DNA of 64,000 bases from an uncultured Chlorobiaceae bacterium (GCA_903866255.1 CAIPMW010000046.1:1-64000); one strand, 5' to 3'. Counted from the first letter of the stretch, positions 47,492 to 56,160 are shown. The notes: generated from the letters alone by a model not told the origin. Made by a program: numbers and translations.

Positions 47492-47782
47492 TCAAATACG
47501 ATCTTGCCAATATGAAGGGTTTCTGTGAGAATTAGCAAAAGCAACAACAAGAATCTCAGTTTCTCTCATTTGATAAATAATCCCGTAAGGAAAACGACGA
47601 AGCTTACATCGCCTGATTCTCGGGGAACATTGATGTCATGCTTGAGGATGCTTCATGATTCGATCAAGAGCATGAAGAGCTTTAACAAGAAACACCTTGC
47701 CCAAACCAGCAAGCTCATGGTTATAATAATCAATGGCATCATCAAGCTCTTTTTGGGCGACCACAAGCAAGCGAATATCCAT
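47492..47782 (-). pseudogene. ParE-type toxin with a Trp codon changed to TGA
   Basis: From the ATG at 47782 the frame reads MDIRLLVVAQKELDDAIDYY ... RIMKHPQA, then TGA at 47638-47636, and continues in frame as HQCSPRIRRCKLRRFPYGII through VAFANSHRNPSYWQDRI to a TGA at 47494-47492. Relatives have Trp after HPxA, so this looks like TGG to TGA. Apart from this codon the 96-codon toxin is intact. It follows its antitoxin by 5 bp. Confidence 0.8.
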
Positions 47783-47787
47783 TGCTG

Positions 47788-48006
47788 TCAGAGATTCTTA
47801 TACTTTTCAAGAACCTCTCCTAACGAGACTGACTGTAATTGCCCCTGTTCATACGCATCAATCCGGCTTTCCGATTCTGTTGTCCATAACTCATCAATTG
47901 TTTTATCGGGTGCATCAAGATGAGCAATCAGTTTATCAACAAGCACCGCCTGCTCTTGAGGTTTCAGAGCCAAAGCATACAGATAAATATCTTTTGCCGT
48001 AATCAT
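47788..48006 (-). CDS. Addiction-module antitoxin
   Basis: A 72-aa protein (MITAKDIYLYALALKPQEQ, VLVDKLIAHLDAPDKTIDEL, SRIDAYEQGQLQSVSLGEVL) of the short addiction-module antitoxin family, similar in size and layout to the one at 45.1 kb. The last part is the flexible toxin-binding tail. It is intact; the toxin behind it is interrupted. Confidence 0.82.
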   Translation of the reverse strand: MITAKDIYLYALALKPQEQAVLVDKLIAHLDAPDKTIDELWTTESESRIDAYEQGQLQSVSLGEVLEKYKNL

Positions 48007-48118
48007 TAAAAACCCCCTGTTATAAGAAGAGTTAACTGTAAATTGTACAACACCGTCTTTTGATTATAACAACAACTTCAGAAGAAGACAAATTTGCTGA
48101 TATAACTACTGATACCCC

Positions 48119-48609
48119 ATGGCATCAAGCACACATCAAGATCTCGCAGGATTTATATGGAACATCGCCAACAAGCTGAGGGGCCCATACCGTCCGCCGC
48201 AGTACCGTCACGTCATGCTGCCTATGACCATCCTCCGCCGCCTTGATCTGGTGCTTGAACCAACCAAAGAGCCGGTGCTTGCCGAACTGAAAAGACTGCA
48301 AGCCAAAGGGATGACCGGCCCGGCGCTCGAAGCTGCCCTCTCAAGAGTTGCCAACGGCGGCAACCGCAAACAGGCGCTCTACAACACCAGCCCCTTCACC
48401 TTCCAGAAGCTGCTTGGGGATGCTCCAAATATTGCCGACAACCTCATCTCCTACATCAGAGGCTTTTCGCCCCGTGTACGCGACATCTTCGAAAAATTCG
48501 AGTTTGAAAAAGAGATTGAAAAGCTTGACGACAGCAACCGACTCTTCCTCATTGTCAAAGAGTTCTGCAGCTCAGAAATCGATCTCTCCCCGGCCAAACT
48601 CTCAAACCT
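48119..48609 (+). repeat. hsdM: Long direct repeat A (5' hsdM), upstream copy
   Basis: 491 bp aligned without gaps to 54286-54776. I count 16 differences (96.7% identity), every one at a third codon position and synonymous. The repeat starts at or within a few bases of the ATG and ends at codon 163/164. Confidence 0.92.
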
Positions 48610-48667
48610 TAATATTATCAACTCGACAAACTATATTCTATCATGCTCGAACTTGTATTGGGAATAG
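48119..48667 (+). pseudogene. hsdM: hsdM 5' stub (type I DNA methyltransferase N-terminus)
   Basis: The first 163 residues (MASSTHQDLAGFIWNIANKL ... EIDLSPAKLSNL) are the helical N-terminal domain of type I HsdM and are identical in protein sequence to the start of the second hsdM at 54.3 kb. From 48610 the sequence changes abruptly to AT-rich DNA, adding 18 unrelated residues before a stop at 48667. The methyltransferase motifs are absent. The stop lies 25 nt inside the following cargo gene, so translation of the stub could couple to the cargo. Confidence 0.9.
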
Positions 48668-50793
48668 GAGCCCTAATTGGAGCTCTAATATGGCTTCTAA
48701 GTTGGATAGTATTTCCTGCATTTATGATTATCACAATTATTCAGACGGTAACGATTGTGAAAAATCGTTCACTTGACGCAACCAATAAAGTATCTGATCT
48801 ATCGGAGGATATTGCTACTTTTTATTTATTATCCAGCATAATCTTCTTCAGCACTATCACTACTAATTTTTCTGTTGGTTTCGAATGGATAACTATATCT
48901 AACATATTTATCTATATTTGGTTAATTATAATTGTTACGACAATACTATGGGCAATTGATTTTGCCGTGATAGTAGTACTTGACCGTATAAATACTGCTC
49001 TAAATTATATATTAATATTTCGTTCCTTTTTATGGCTTTTTATATTTGTACTCTCCTTTACAAAAGCGATTACTTTTCAAGACGTAATCTCAGAAATCAA
49101 TTACTCTTTTATACTTTACAATGTATGCGCAGCTATTATTATTATACTACATCTTGTTCTGCAGTTTCAGAGTAAAAACTACATAATCACATCAATTGTC
49201 ATATTAATAAATTGCTTTTTTCTTTGGCTTTTTTTTATATACTTTTTTGCTTTCAAAGCGTCATATCAAATCTTTTTGCTCTCAATGCTAATCGGCTATA
49301 TATTTTCAATTATCTTTTATGTCTATAATAAAAAGTATATAAAAGATATAATAAAAGATAAGGCTTTTTTCCTTATAACAAAAAGTATAAATTACAGCTC
49401 TGCTTATAATAAGCTCTTGATAAGCTTATTGGTTTTTGCTTCTATGTTAGTTTCAAGCCATATAATGATTATAAATAATTCACATAATTATTTATATCTA
49501 TTTTATTTCTTTTTTAATTCTACCTTAGCGATACTGCTTTCTATTTATTCAATACCCTTTGTGATAAAATACGCGAAAAATGCGCGCTATATTTCAAAAC
49601 TGAATAAAGAGAAATCAAAGTTACAAAGCGAACTTAAACAAATAGGACTTACTGTACTGATAAGGGATATGCAAGTCAAGGATGATGGGAAGATCAATTT
49701 TGAAAAAGCAATTATTGAACGGATAATTAAATCAAAGAATTCAAATGCCGCAGAGTTAATTTATAAAATAAGCTCTGAATTTCTTGTAATGATTAATCTT
49801 TATTTAGTAGACAAATTCATTTCCCAACCTTCGACAAAGCATTTAATTTATTTTGAACAAAACTATAATAACTTTTTAAGGGAATATATCCAAGAAACTA
49901 AATCAGACAAAAATTTGATCGATTATCTGTATTACAATAAATTACCAATAAACGATTTCCCCGATTATAAAATTAATCGCAAAACTGTCAGCAGTCTATT
50001 ACATAAATTATCAAATGAATATACATATTTAGATAATTATTATGATGTGGTTTTTCGCTTGTTATCAAACGCTCCTTACAAGGAGATTGCAATAGATCAA
50101 AATTACTTTCGGGACATAAAATCAATTATTGAAAATATCAAGCCAAGAAATGGAATAACAATCGAAGATTTAGATTCATTAAAAAATAAAGCAATTAAAA
50201 ACCATGATTATGATTTTTTAAAAAAAGCTTTATTTTTATATGAATTTGATCTACATACCAGCTTAATTGTTTTAAAACATTTAGGAACAAAAAAAGTATC
50301 TCCTCAATTAGTAGATAACTTCATTTATAAGATAAAACCTCTAATCAACGATTCGGAAATAAATTATGATTTCAATTTTTATCAAGATTATGCTTCTGAT
50401 AAATTAGAAAAATATAATATCACAATAAACAGAACAGAATTTATAACCTTTGCAGACGAACTCTGGCAATATATAAATAAAGAGATGCTTTCTGATGATT
50501 ATTTACGGCTTATTTCTGCACTCTTTGAAAATGATACACAATTCAAATATATTGAATTAATCACCGACCCCAACCACACCAAATTATCAATGAATACTGT
50601 GTTTGAAGTTTTGAAACATTTAAAAGGCGCAAATCAAACCGAAATAGAGGCACAAATTAAAGCGAGGATATTAGGATATCCACATATCACAACATTTTCC
50701 AAGCTAAAAAATCCAGCAGGTACTCCTCTGTCTACTTTAATACAAAGGGCAATGATCGAAACTAATTTCAATAACACAATGAATCAATTATGA
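48643..50793 (+). CDS. Large polytopic membrane protein of unknown family, first gene of the MoxR/VWA operon
   Basis: A 716-aa protein. Residues ~1-310 hold about nine or ten hydrophobic helices (for example MLELVLGIGALIGALIWLL and LFYFFFNSTLAILLSIYSIP). Residues ~320-350 form a charged coiled-coil-like segment (KLNKEKSKLQSELKQIG), and the last ~370 residues are soluble, helical and Lys/Asn/Ile rich. No enzyme motif was recognised. Base composition is far more AT-rich than the backbone, indicating recent acquisition. There is no ribosome site; the start lies within the hsdM stub frame. Its stop overlaps the MoxR gene start (ATGA). Confidence 0.8.
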   Translation: MLELVLGIGALIGALIWLLSWIVFPAFMIITIIQTVTIVKNRSLDATNKVSDLSEDIATFYLLSSIIFFSTITTNFSVGFEWITISNIFIYIWLIIIVTTILWAIDFAVIVVLDRINTALNYILIFRSFLWLFIFVLSFTKAITFQDVISEINYSFILYNVCAAIIIILHLVLQFQSKNYIITSIVILINCFFLWLFFIYFFAFKASYQIFLLSMLIGYIFSIIFYVYNKKYIKDIIKDKAFFLITKSINYSSAYNKLLISLLVFASMLVSSHIMIINNSHNYLYLFYFFFNSTLAILLSIYSIPFVIKYAKNARYISKLNKEKSKLQSELKQIGLTVLIRDMQVKDDGKINFEKAIIERIIKSKNSNAAELIYKISSEFLVMINLYLVDKFISQPSTKHLIYFEQNYNNFLREYIQETKSDKNLIDYLYYNKLPINDFPDYKINRKTVSSLLHKLSNEYTYLDNYYDVVFRLLSNAPYKEIAIDQNYFRDIKSIIENIKPRNGITIEDLDSLKNKAIKNHDYDFLKKALFLYEFDLHTSLIVLKHLGTKKVSPQLVDNFIYKIKPLINDSEINYDFNFYQDYASDKLEKYNITINRTEFITFADELWQYINKEMLSDDYLRLISALFENDTQFKYIELITDPNHTKLSMNTVFEVLKHLKGANQTEIEAQIKARILGYPHITTFSKLKNPAGTPLSTLIQRAMIETNFNNTMNQL

Positions 50794-52082
50794 GCGATAT
50801 ATTAGAACCAAGTATTTTGCAGATTTTAGGGAAAGTTCATAAAGTTATAAATGAACTTAATGAAATATTAATTGATAGAAAACGGATTATTGATTTGTCA
50901 ATTTTAGCACTAATTGCAAATGAAAATATCCTATTACTTGGCCCTCCTGGTACGGCTAAAAGTCTATTGGCAAGCGAGGTCTGCAAAAGAATTGAAAACG
51001 CAAAATATTTTCAAAGATTGTTAACAAAATTTTCAACAAATACAGAGTTACTCGTATCTGGACAAGAAATTCATAGAGAGACACTCAACGGTAATAGTGA
51101 AATAACCAGAATAAAAAATTCGCATAAAGGAATGCTACCAGAGTGCGAAATTGCTTTCCTGGATGAAGTATTCAAAGCAAATTCGGCAATTCTAAATGCG
51201 TTACTCACGTTAATAAACGAACGTGTGTACTACACAAATGATGGAAAAGAGATAAAATCAAGTTTAATTAGTGTTTTTGGGGCGAGTAATGAGCGCCCCA
51301 AACCCGAAGAAGGATTAGAAGCATTATATGATAGATTCCTTATCAGGTATTACATCGGTTACCTGCAAGACAGAGACGATTTTATAAAAATGCTTAGTTT
51401 AGAAAAAAATAATAATACAAAAATTACAAAAATTACAATTAACGACATCTATACTTTAAATGGATACTTGGACAAGATTGAGATTCCAAACGATATCCTA
51501 GAAACAATATACAGAAAAAAAGAAATATTAAAGAAATCACAGGAATTGAAACTTATAAATCCTTCAGACAGAAGGTGGAGAAATTCATTAAAAATACTTA
51601 GGGCACACGCATTACTGAAAGGCAGAGGCGCTGTAATAACTACTGACATAATGGAAACTTTTCCTTACATTCTATGGGATACTCAACCAGGGATGTCGAC
51701 AAATCTTAATTATGATAAATTAGAAGAATTGGAAATGTTTTTCAGGAAAAGTGTTAGCTTAAATCTAGATGAAATGATGAAGAATTTAGAAAAACTGAAA
51801 ACGAAACTCAAGGAACTACAACATACTGAAGAGACAATTCGGCAAGAAATACATTCAAATCAGCCTGACAAGTATGAAAAAAATATTAATGACTATGACC
51901 TTGAAGGGACAAAGTTTATTGCTCAGGTTGAAGAGTATAAAAAGCGGGCAGAGGATTTCAATCCAGACACTTTACCATTAGGTGAACAGGAATGGTTAAA
52001 AGGATTTGGCCTTCAAACCGAAAAATTTAAAACCCATGTAAAAAATAAAATAAGAGAGCACAATGATTACTTAATGCAATAA
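50790..52082 (+). CDS. RavA-like MoxR-family AAA+ ATPase
   Basis: A 430-aa protein. Walker A is ILLLGPPGTAKSLLASEV, Walker B EIAFLDEVFKANSAILNALL, sensor 1 lies in VFGASNERPKPEEG, and the arginine-finger region is ALYDRFLIRYY. The RLLTKFSTNTELLVSGQEI and IFLDE-FKANSAILN motifs are those of the RavA branch of MoxR proteins. The C-terminus (~320-430) is coiled coil plus a small domain ending LGEQEWLKGFGLQTEKF. MoxR ATPases act as chaperone-like motors with VWA partners; here the partner is the next gene, 13 bp downstream. Confidence 0.9.
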   Translation: MSDILEPSILQILGKVHKVINELNEILIDRKRIIDLSILALIANENILLLGPPGTAKSLLASEVCKRIENAKYFQRLLTKFSTNTELLVSGQEIHRETLNGNSEITRIKNSHKGMLPECEIAFLDEVFKANSAILNALLTLINERVYYTNDGKEIKSSLISVFGASNERPKPEEGLEALYDRFLIRYYIGYLQDRDDFIKMLSLEKNNNTKITKITINDIYTLNGYLDKIEIPNDILETIYRKKEILKKSQELKLINPSDRRWRNSLKILRAHALLKGRGAVITTDIMETFPYILWDTQPGMSTNLNYDKLEELEMFFRKSVSLNLDEMMKNLEKLKTKLKELQHTEETIRQEIHSNQPDKYEKNINDYDLEGTKFIAQVEEYKKRAEDFNPDTLPLGEQEWLKGFGLQTEKFKTHVKNKIREHNDYLMQ

Positions 52083-52095
52083 AATTTATATCTAT

Positions 52096-53682
52096 ATGAA
52101 CAAGTCAATACTGCACTTTCAACTAAAAAACACAATTTCATATAAAAACGACTTTGAAATTAAGCTATTACTACAAGACAATAACAATTCCAAGGAATAT
52201 GACAGGATTAAAAATTTACCGCAAAACCTTTTAATAAATACTTTTGATGAACTATCAAGTGATATCTTCTATTCATTTTATAATAAAAAAGTAGAACTAC
52301 TACAAGCTGAATACGTGCAACTCAAATTTTTATTAAATCATCTTATCATGGATAATTTTATCAAGCAAGATGACTATAAGAAATTTCGAGAAGGGCAATA
52401 TAAAACTATCTATAACGACGAAGCAAGCTTTGAAGCAGTTCTAATTTCCATTCAAAAAATAATTAAATATTTGGACCGATATCTATCTGATGATAGTAAG
52501 AATGAAATTAATGACGTTTCTGATGAAATTAACCAAATTGACAAGAAGGAAAATCACCTTAATGAATTAAAAAAGAAAGGTCAATTATCTGGGCTCGATC
52601 AAAAAGAATTTGAAAAACTTAATCAAGAAATTATAAAATCAAAACTCGCTCTAAAAAATAAAATTCAAGAAATATCCTCAACATTGAAAGGGACAATTGC
52701 TCAATCCATACAAAAAGGCCTTTCAGAAGCCAAATCTGATATAGACGATTCTAAAAAAGAATTACAAAAAGTCTTAGGGGGATTTAACCAAGGATTTGAA
52801 CAAGGTGAGTTACAGAAATTGCCAATTCACAAAAGGATTGAATTAGCAAAGTTACTCTCATCCAACAAAAAAATTATGGAGATCGCAGAAATATTAGGTC
52901 GTTTTAATATAATAGCAGAACAAAAGCAAATTGAAAAAAAATCGAACCTAAAAATTGAAGTATCTGACATAACTAAAGGCAATGACTTGGAAAAGGTTAC
53001 ACCTGATGAGTTTTCAAATTTAAGTAATCCACATACTCGAGATGACTTCAATGTTAGATGGGCTTCAGGAGAATTGCTTACATTTGAACGAAAGCCAGAA
53101 ACTGATAAAGAAAATATAGGAAAAGGGAGTGTTATAATTTGCGTTGACACAAGTGGATCTATGGCAGGGATAAAAGAACTAAAAGCTAAAGGACTGGCTT
53201 TGTCTGTTGCTCAAATTACGTATCAACAAAAACGAAATTTTGCATGCATATTATTTAGCTCTTCACACAATAATTTAATAGTTGATATAATTAGTCAATC
53301 TGATAGCCCTGCCAGCATTGCAGAAAAAGTTATTAATATAGCAACGAGTTTTATTGGAGGAGGCACTGATTTTGAATCTCCTTTAAATAAAGCAATCAGC
53401 ATCATTGAACAAGATGAATTTAATAATGCTGATATTCTATTTTTAACCGATGGTTATGCAAATATTTCCGAACCCTTTCTATCAAAATACAATGATCTCA
53501 AAGGTAAAAAAAAGTTTAAAACAATAGGATTGCTTGTAGATGCCAATGATGCTGACAGATATTCGGTTAGAGATGTTATGCATAAATTCTGTGATGATAT
53601 TAAATACAATCAAGATATCGAAAAAGATTTAGATTTTTCACAAGCCGATGAATTCGTAAATGATATTTTTTTAAAAATTTAG
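52096..53682 (+). CDS. ViaA-like VWA-domain protein
   Basis: A 528-aa protein. The N-terminal ~300 residues are helical with a coiled coil at ~145-215 (NQIDKKENHLNELKKKGQLS). The C-terminal VWA domain (~345-528) has a complete MIDAS: IICVDTSGSMAGIKELKAKG, the Thr in FIGGGTDFESPL and the Asp in ILFLTDGYANIS. The block WASGELLTFERKPET before the domain and the VWA itself resemble ViaA, the partner of RavA. It ends the three-gene AT-rich operon. Confidence 0.88.
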   Translation: MNKSILHFQLKNTISYKNDFEIKLLLQDNNNSKEYDRIKNLPQNLLINTFDELSSDIFYSFYNKKVELLQAEYVQLKFLLNHLIMDNFIKQDDYKKFREGQYKTIYNDEASFEAVLISIQKIIKYLDRYLSDDSKNEINDVSDEINQIDKKENHLNELKKKGQLSGLDQKEFEKLNQEIIKSKLALKNKIQEISSTLKGTIAQSIQKGLSEAKSDIDDSKKELQKVLGGFNQGFEQGELQKLPIHKRIELAKLLSSNKKIMEIAEILGRFNIIAEQKQIEKKSNLKIEVSDITKGNDLEKVTPDEFSNLSNPHTRDDFNVRWASGELLTFERKPETDKENIGKGSVIICVDTSGSMAGIKELKAKGLALSVAQITYQQKRNFACILFSSSHNNLIVDIISQSDSPASIAEKVINIATSFIGGGTDFESPLNKAISIIEQDEFNNADILFLTDGYANISEPFLSKYNDLKGKKKFKTIGLLVDANDADRYSVRDVMHKFCDDIKYNQDIEKDLDFSQADEFVNDIFLKI

Positions 53683-53699
53683 GTATCAGGTTTAGGGAA

Positions 53700-53734
53700 G
53701 TTGCATACATATAAATAATTAATGTATACGCAAC
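53700..53734 (+). terminator. Imperfect hairpin after the MoxR/VWA operon
   Basis: GTTGC-ATACAT (53700-53710) pairs with ATGTAT-(AC)-GCAAC (53722-53734) with a 2-nt bulge and an 11-nt AT loop, 18 bp after the VWA stop. The T run comes only about 10 nt later, so termination is plausible but not certain. Confidence 0.35.
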
Positions 53735-53815
53735 AATAGATGCGTTTTTGCCCAGTCACGGTATTGAAGGAAAAATCTTATTGGGCACGACACAGGATAA
53801 AGATTTGCACACTCT

Positions 53816-54064
53816 ATGATGGTAGAAAATCTTTTCGCTCTCGGATTAAACGCACCTTTAATTGTGCTGGTCGGCTTTATCTCGCCATTTACAAGTTATC
53901 GTGAAATGGTGCACAGCCTCTTTTCCGTAAGGGAATTTTTGGAGGTATTCGTCAATACGCCACTGGACGGTTCCTACAAGGCACCGCTTACCCCTGAGAT
54001 TCATCTTTCAGGCACAATGGCATCCCCGGGTTTGATACTGAACTTGTTGACTTTGCGAAATTGA
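53816..54064 (+). pseudogene. Adenylylsulfate kinase (CysC) remnant with internal deletion
   Basis: The frame reads VGFISPFTSYREMVHSLFSV then REFLEVFVNTPL, matching the middle of APS kinase (AFISPFRADREMAR...EFIEVFVDTPL). It then jumps to KAPLTPEIHL, matching the later SPYEAPxNPEIHL of the same enzyme. About 30 residues (the RDPKGLYKKARAGEI region) are missing, as is the whole N-terminus with the P-loop. It is a relic trapped between the cargo operon and the second hsdM copy. Confidence 0.65.
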
Positions 54065-54285
54065 TTTTCACCTCGTCCCGAAAAGAGAGCCCGCCTTTGC
54101 CTGCCAGTTACACAAGAAAAGGTAGAAAAGGCGTTAATCCATTCCCCTTTTCTGAAGAAAAGCCGATAACTGGTTTCTTCAAAAGCAAAAAAGGCGTTCT
54201 TTCTCGAATACCTTGAATTTTCAACTCCTGAAAGCCGATGAAAAAAAAGAGGCGCATCAATAACACCAAGAAGTACCCCAATACC

Positions 54286-54776
54286 ATGGCATCAAGCACT
54301 CATCAAGATCTCGCAGGATTTATATGGAACATCGCCAACAAGCTGAGGGGGCCATACCGTCCGCCGCAGTACCGACACGTCATGCTGCCCATGACCATCC
54401 TCCGCCGCCTTGATCTGGTGCTTGAACCAACCAAAGAGCCGGTGCTTGCCGAACTGAAAAGACTGCAAGCCAAAGGAATGACCGGCCCGGCGCTCGAAGC
54501 AGCCCTCTCAAGAGTTGCCAACGGCGGCAACCGCAAACAGGCGCTCTACAACACCAGCCCCTTCACCTTCCAGAAGCTGCTTGGGGATGCTCCCAATATT
54601 GCCGACAACCTTATCTCCTACATCAGAGGCTTTTCGCCTCGTGTACGCGACATCTTCGAGAAATTCGAGTTTGAAAAAGAGATTGAAAAACTTGACGACA
54701 GCAACCGCCTCTTTCTCATTGTCAAGGAGTTTTGCAGCTCAGAAATCGATCTCTCCCCGGCCAAACTCTCGAACCT
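54286..54776 (+). repeat. hsdM: Long direct repeat A (5' hsdM), downstream copy
   Basis: Second copy of the 491-bp repeat at 48119-48609, same orientation, 5.7 kb of cargo and debris apart. Homologous recombination between the copies would remove the MoxR/VWA operon precisely and rebuild one hsdM 5' end. Confidence 0.92.
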
Positions 54777-55053
54777 CCAGATGGGCTATCTCTTTGAGGA
54801 GTTGGTCAGGAAATTCAACGAACAGGCGAACGAGGAGGCCGGAGACCACTTCACCCCGCGCGAAGTTATCCGGCTCATGGTTGAACTGATGTTTATCTAC
54901 GAAAATGAGGTCTTCAAGGCCGGAAAATACAGCTCCATCTACGACCCGACAGCCGGAACCGGTGGAATGCTCTCCGTTGCTGAAGAGTACATCAAACGAA
55001 CAAACAAACATCACCCCTTATTGCCGGAAAAGGGAGTGTTCTGGCAGACCTGA
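54286..55053 (+). pseudogene. hsdM: hsdM, second copy, truncated after motif I
   Basis: 255 aa from the ATG at 54286. Residues 1-163 equal the upstream stub. It continues correctly as MGYLFEELVRKFNEQANEEA, GDHFTPREVIRLMVELM and the SAM motif DPTAGTGGMLSVAEEYI. After KRTNKH it loses homology and stops at 55053; the catalytic NPPF motif and C-terminus (normal length ~500+) are missing, and no hsdS follows. The break runs into a vapBC relic, so this methyltransferase is inactive. Confidence 0.88.
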
Positions 55054-55201
55054 CCGCGCCGGTATCACCTGCAGATGAGTGGAGCTGCCTCTCATGATCG
55101 TGCTCGACACCCACATCTGGGTTAACTGGATGATCACAATTGACAAGATCGGGAATTTTTTTATGCCGATAATTTCTGACCTTCGAAAGGCAACTTATTG
55201 A
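55035..55201 (+). pseudogene. vapBC relic: antitoxin tail plus toxin start
   Basis: In the +1 frame relative to hsdM, SVLADLTAPVSPADEWSCLS ends at a TGA (55095-55097), like the C-terminus of antitoxins paired with PIN toxins. It overlaps by ATGA a new start at 55094 reading MIVLDTHIWVNW, the exact N-terminus of a VapC. After these 12 residues homology stops. Both halves are cut, so nothing functional remains. The same MIVLDTHIW start occurs in the intact VapC at 55.5 kb. Confidence 0.6.
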
Positions 55202-55379
55202 GAATCAACTCCCTGAGATTTATTTTTTTATTGGCATTGTCAATATCCATACCCACAAGAGTGCCCTCCTCGTCATAATCGAGAACAACCCCTTCTGAAA
55301 TTTCAACACTTTCCGAACTCTCTTTGTCTGAAAATTCGATATACAGTGAGTCGGTATACGGGTAATAATTAATTTTCAT
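55161..55379 (-). CDS. DUF2283 protein
   Basis: 72 aa from the ATG at 55379: MKINYYPYTDSLYIEFSDKE, then EISEGVVLDYDEEGTLVGMD and IDNANKKINL. This is the compact DUF2283 fold, commonly found in TA-like contexts, often with a DUF4258 partner. No partner was recognised next to it. Function unknown. Confidence 0.82.
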   Translation of the reverse strand: MKINYYPYTDSLYIEFSDKESSESVEISEGVVLDYDEEGTLVGMDIDNANKKINLRELILNKLPFEGQKLSA

Positions 55380-55543
55380 GTCTATATCTCCGATCTGGAA
55401 ATGCATTATGTATCGTTACTTTATCATCAAGGGTTGCAAAAATCTGACATTTCAGGTGAATGTGCATGAAATCATGACCGGGCCACGAGACGTAAAAAAA
55501 CAACGATACAAGGATGAACTCCAGAGTCTCTTGAAGGTTTATG

Positions 55544-55933
55544 CTACAACAGCCTGTTCTTCAGTTCTGTATAACCGCTGAATTTTCGATCAGAGGACAT
55601 AAGACACGCATGATGCACGAGAGCTGTTGCAATGATAATTCTATCCTGAGGGTCACTGTGGTGCTCAGGTAATTCAACTGCGACACACGCAATTTCAGGA
55701 GTAACAGGTAGTAATTGTATACCAGATCCATAAAGCGCTTTTTCAAACCAATCACTCTTACTGGCAGATAAAGCAATGCGGCCGTGGTGCTCCAGCCAAG
55801 CCACTTCAAAACAGCTTATTGCCGATACGGCTATGACATCTGAGTTTGCGATCTGCTCCAATCGACTTTGATCAAGATGATCAGTATCATTGTTGACCCA
55901 CCAAAGCCATATATGGGTATCAAGAACAATCAT
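55544..55933 (-). CDS. VapC-type PIN-domain toxin
   Basis: A 129-aa protein with all acidic PIN residues visible: Asp in MIVLDTHIWLWWVNN, Glu in AISCFEVAWLEHHGR, Asp in HHSDPQDRIIIATAL and Asp in MSSDRKFSGY. It should be an RNase. The start overlaps the antitoxin stop (ATGA, 55930-55933). Full length and probably active. Confidence 0.88.
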   Translation of the reverse strand: MIVLDTHIWLWWVNNDTDHLDQSRLEQIANSDVIAVSAISCFEVAWLEHHGRIALSASKSDWFEKALYGSGIQLLPVTPEIACVAVELPEHHSDPQDRIIIATALVHHACLMSSDRKFSGYTELKNRLL

Positions 55934-56160
55934 TCAGGCAAATCCCAACTGGAAGAGGGCTCGCTGCTCATGATATCGCCTTTGATGATAACTTTTCCTG
56001 CTATGTCAGGATGTGGCACTCGACGAAGGGCTGCCGTAAAAACAGCGTCTTCTGAAATAACCAGAAATATAGCCTCCAACTTTTTGTTAGGGGGCAATTT
56101 TGGAACTCGTTTCAGTTTACCCGTCATATCAGTCTCCAACATCAATCGTTCTGCATACAT
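55930..56160 (-). CDS. VapB-type antitoxin
   Basis: A 76-aa protein (MTGKLKRVPKLPPNKKLEAI, VISEDAVFTAALRRVPHPD, SSEPSSSWDLPE). It directly precedes the PIN toxin and shares the ATGA overlap, the standard VapBC order. I do not recognise the DNA-binding fold with certainty; the role is deduced mainly from position and size. Confidence 0.72.
   Translation of the reverse strand: MYAERLMLETDMTGKLKRVPKLPPNKKLEAIFLVISEDAVFTAALRRVPHPDIAGKVIIKGDIMSSEPSSSWDLPE

Noticed and set aside
47525-47923. 132-codon plus-strand frame at the 47.5-48 kb TA module
   Set aside because: Antisense to the addiction-module antitoxin and the interrupted ParE toxin, both of which show family motifs.
54108-54299. Minus-strand frame just before the second hsdM copy
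   Set aside because: Short, hydrophobic, overlaps the hsdM start, and has no partner or similarity; likely chance.
48119-54776. Simple tandem duplication of hsdM as the origin of the repeat
   Set aside because: The copies differ by 16 purely synonymous changes, and the upstream copy is cut exactly at cargo DNA; import of a second allele explains this better.
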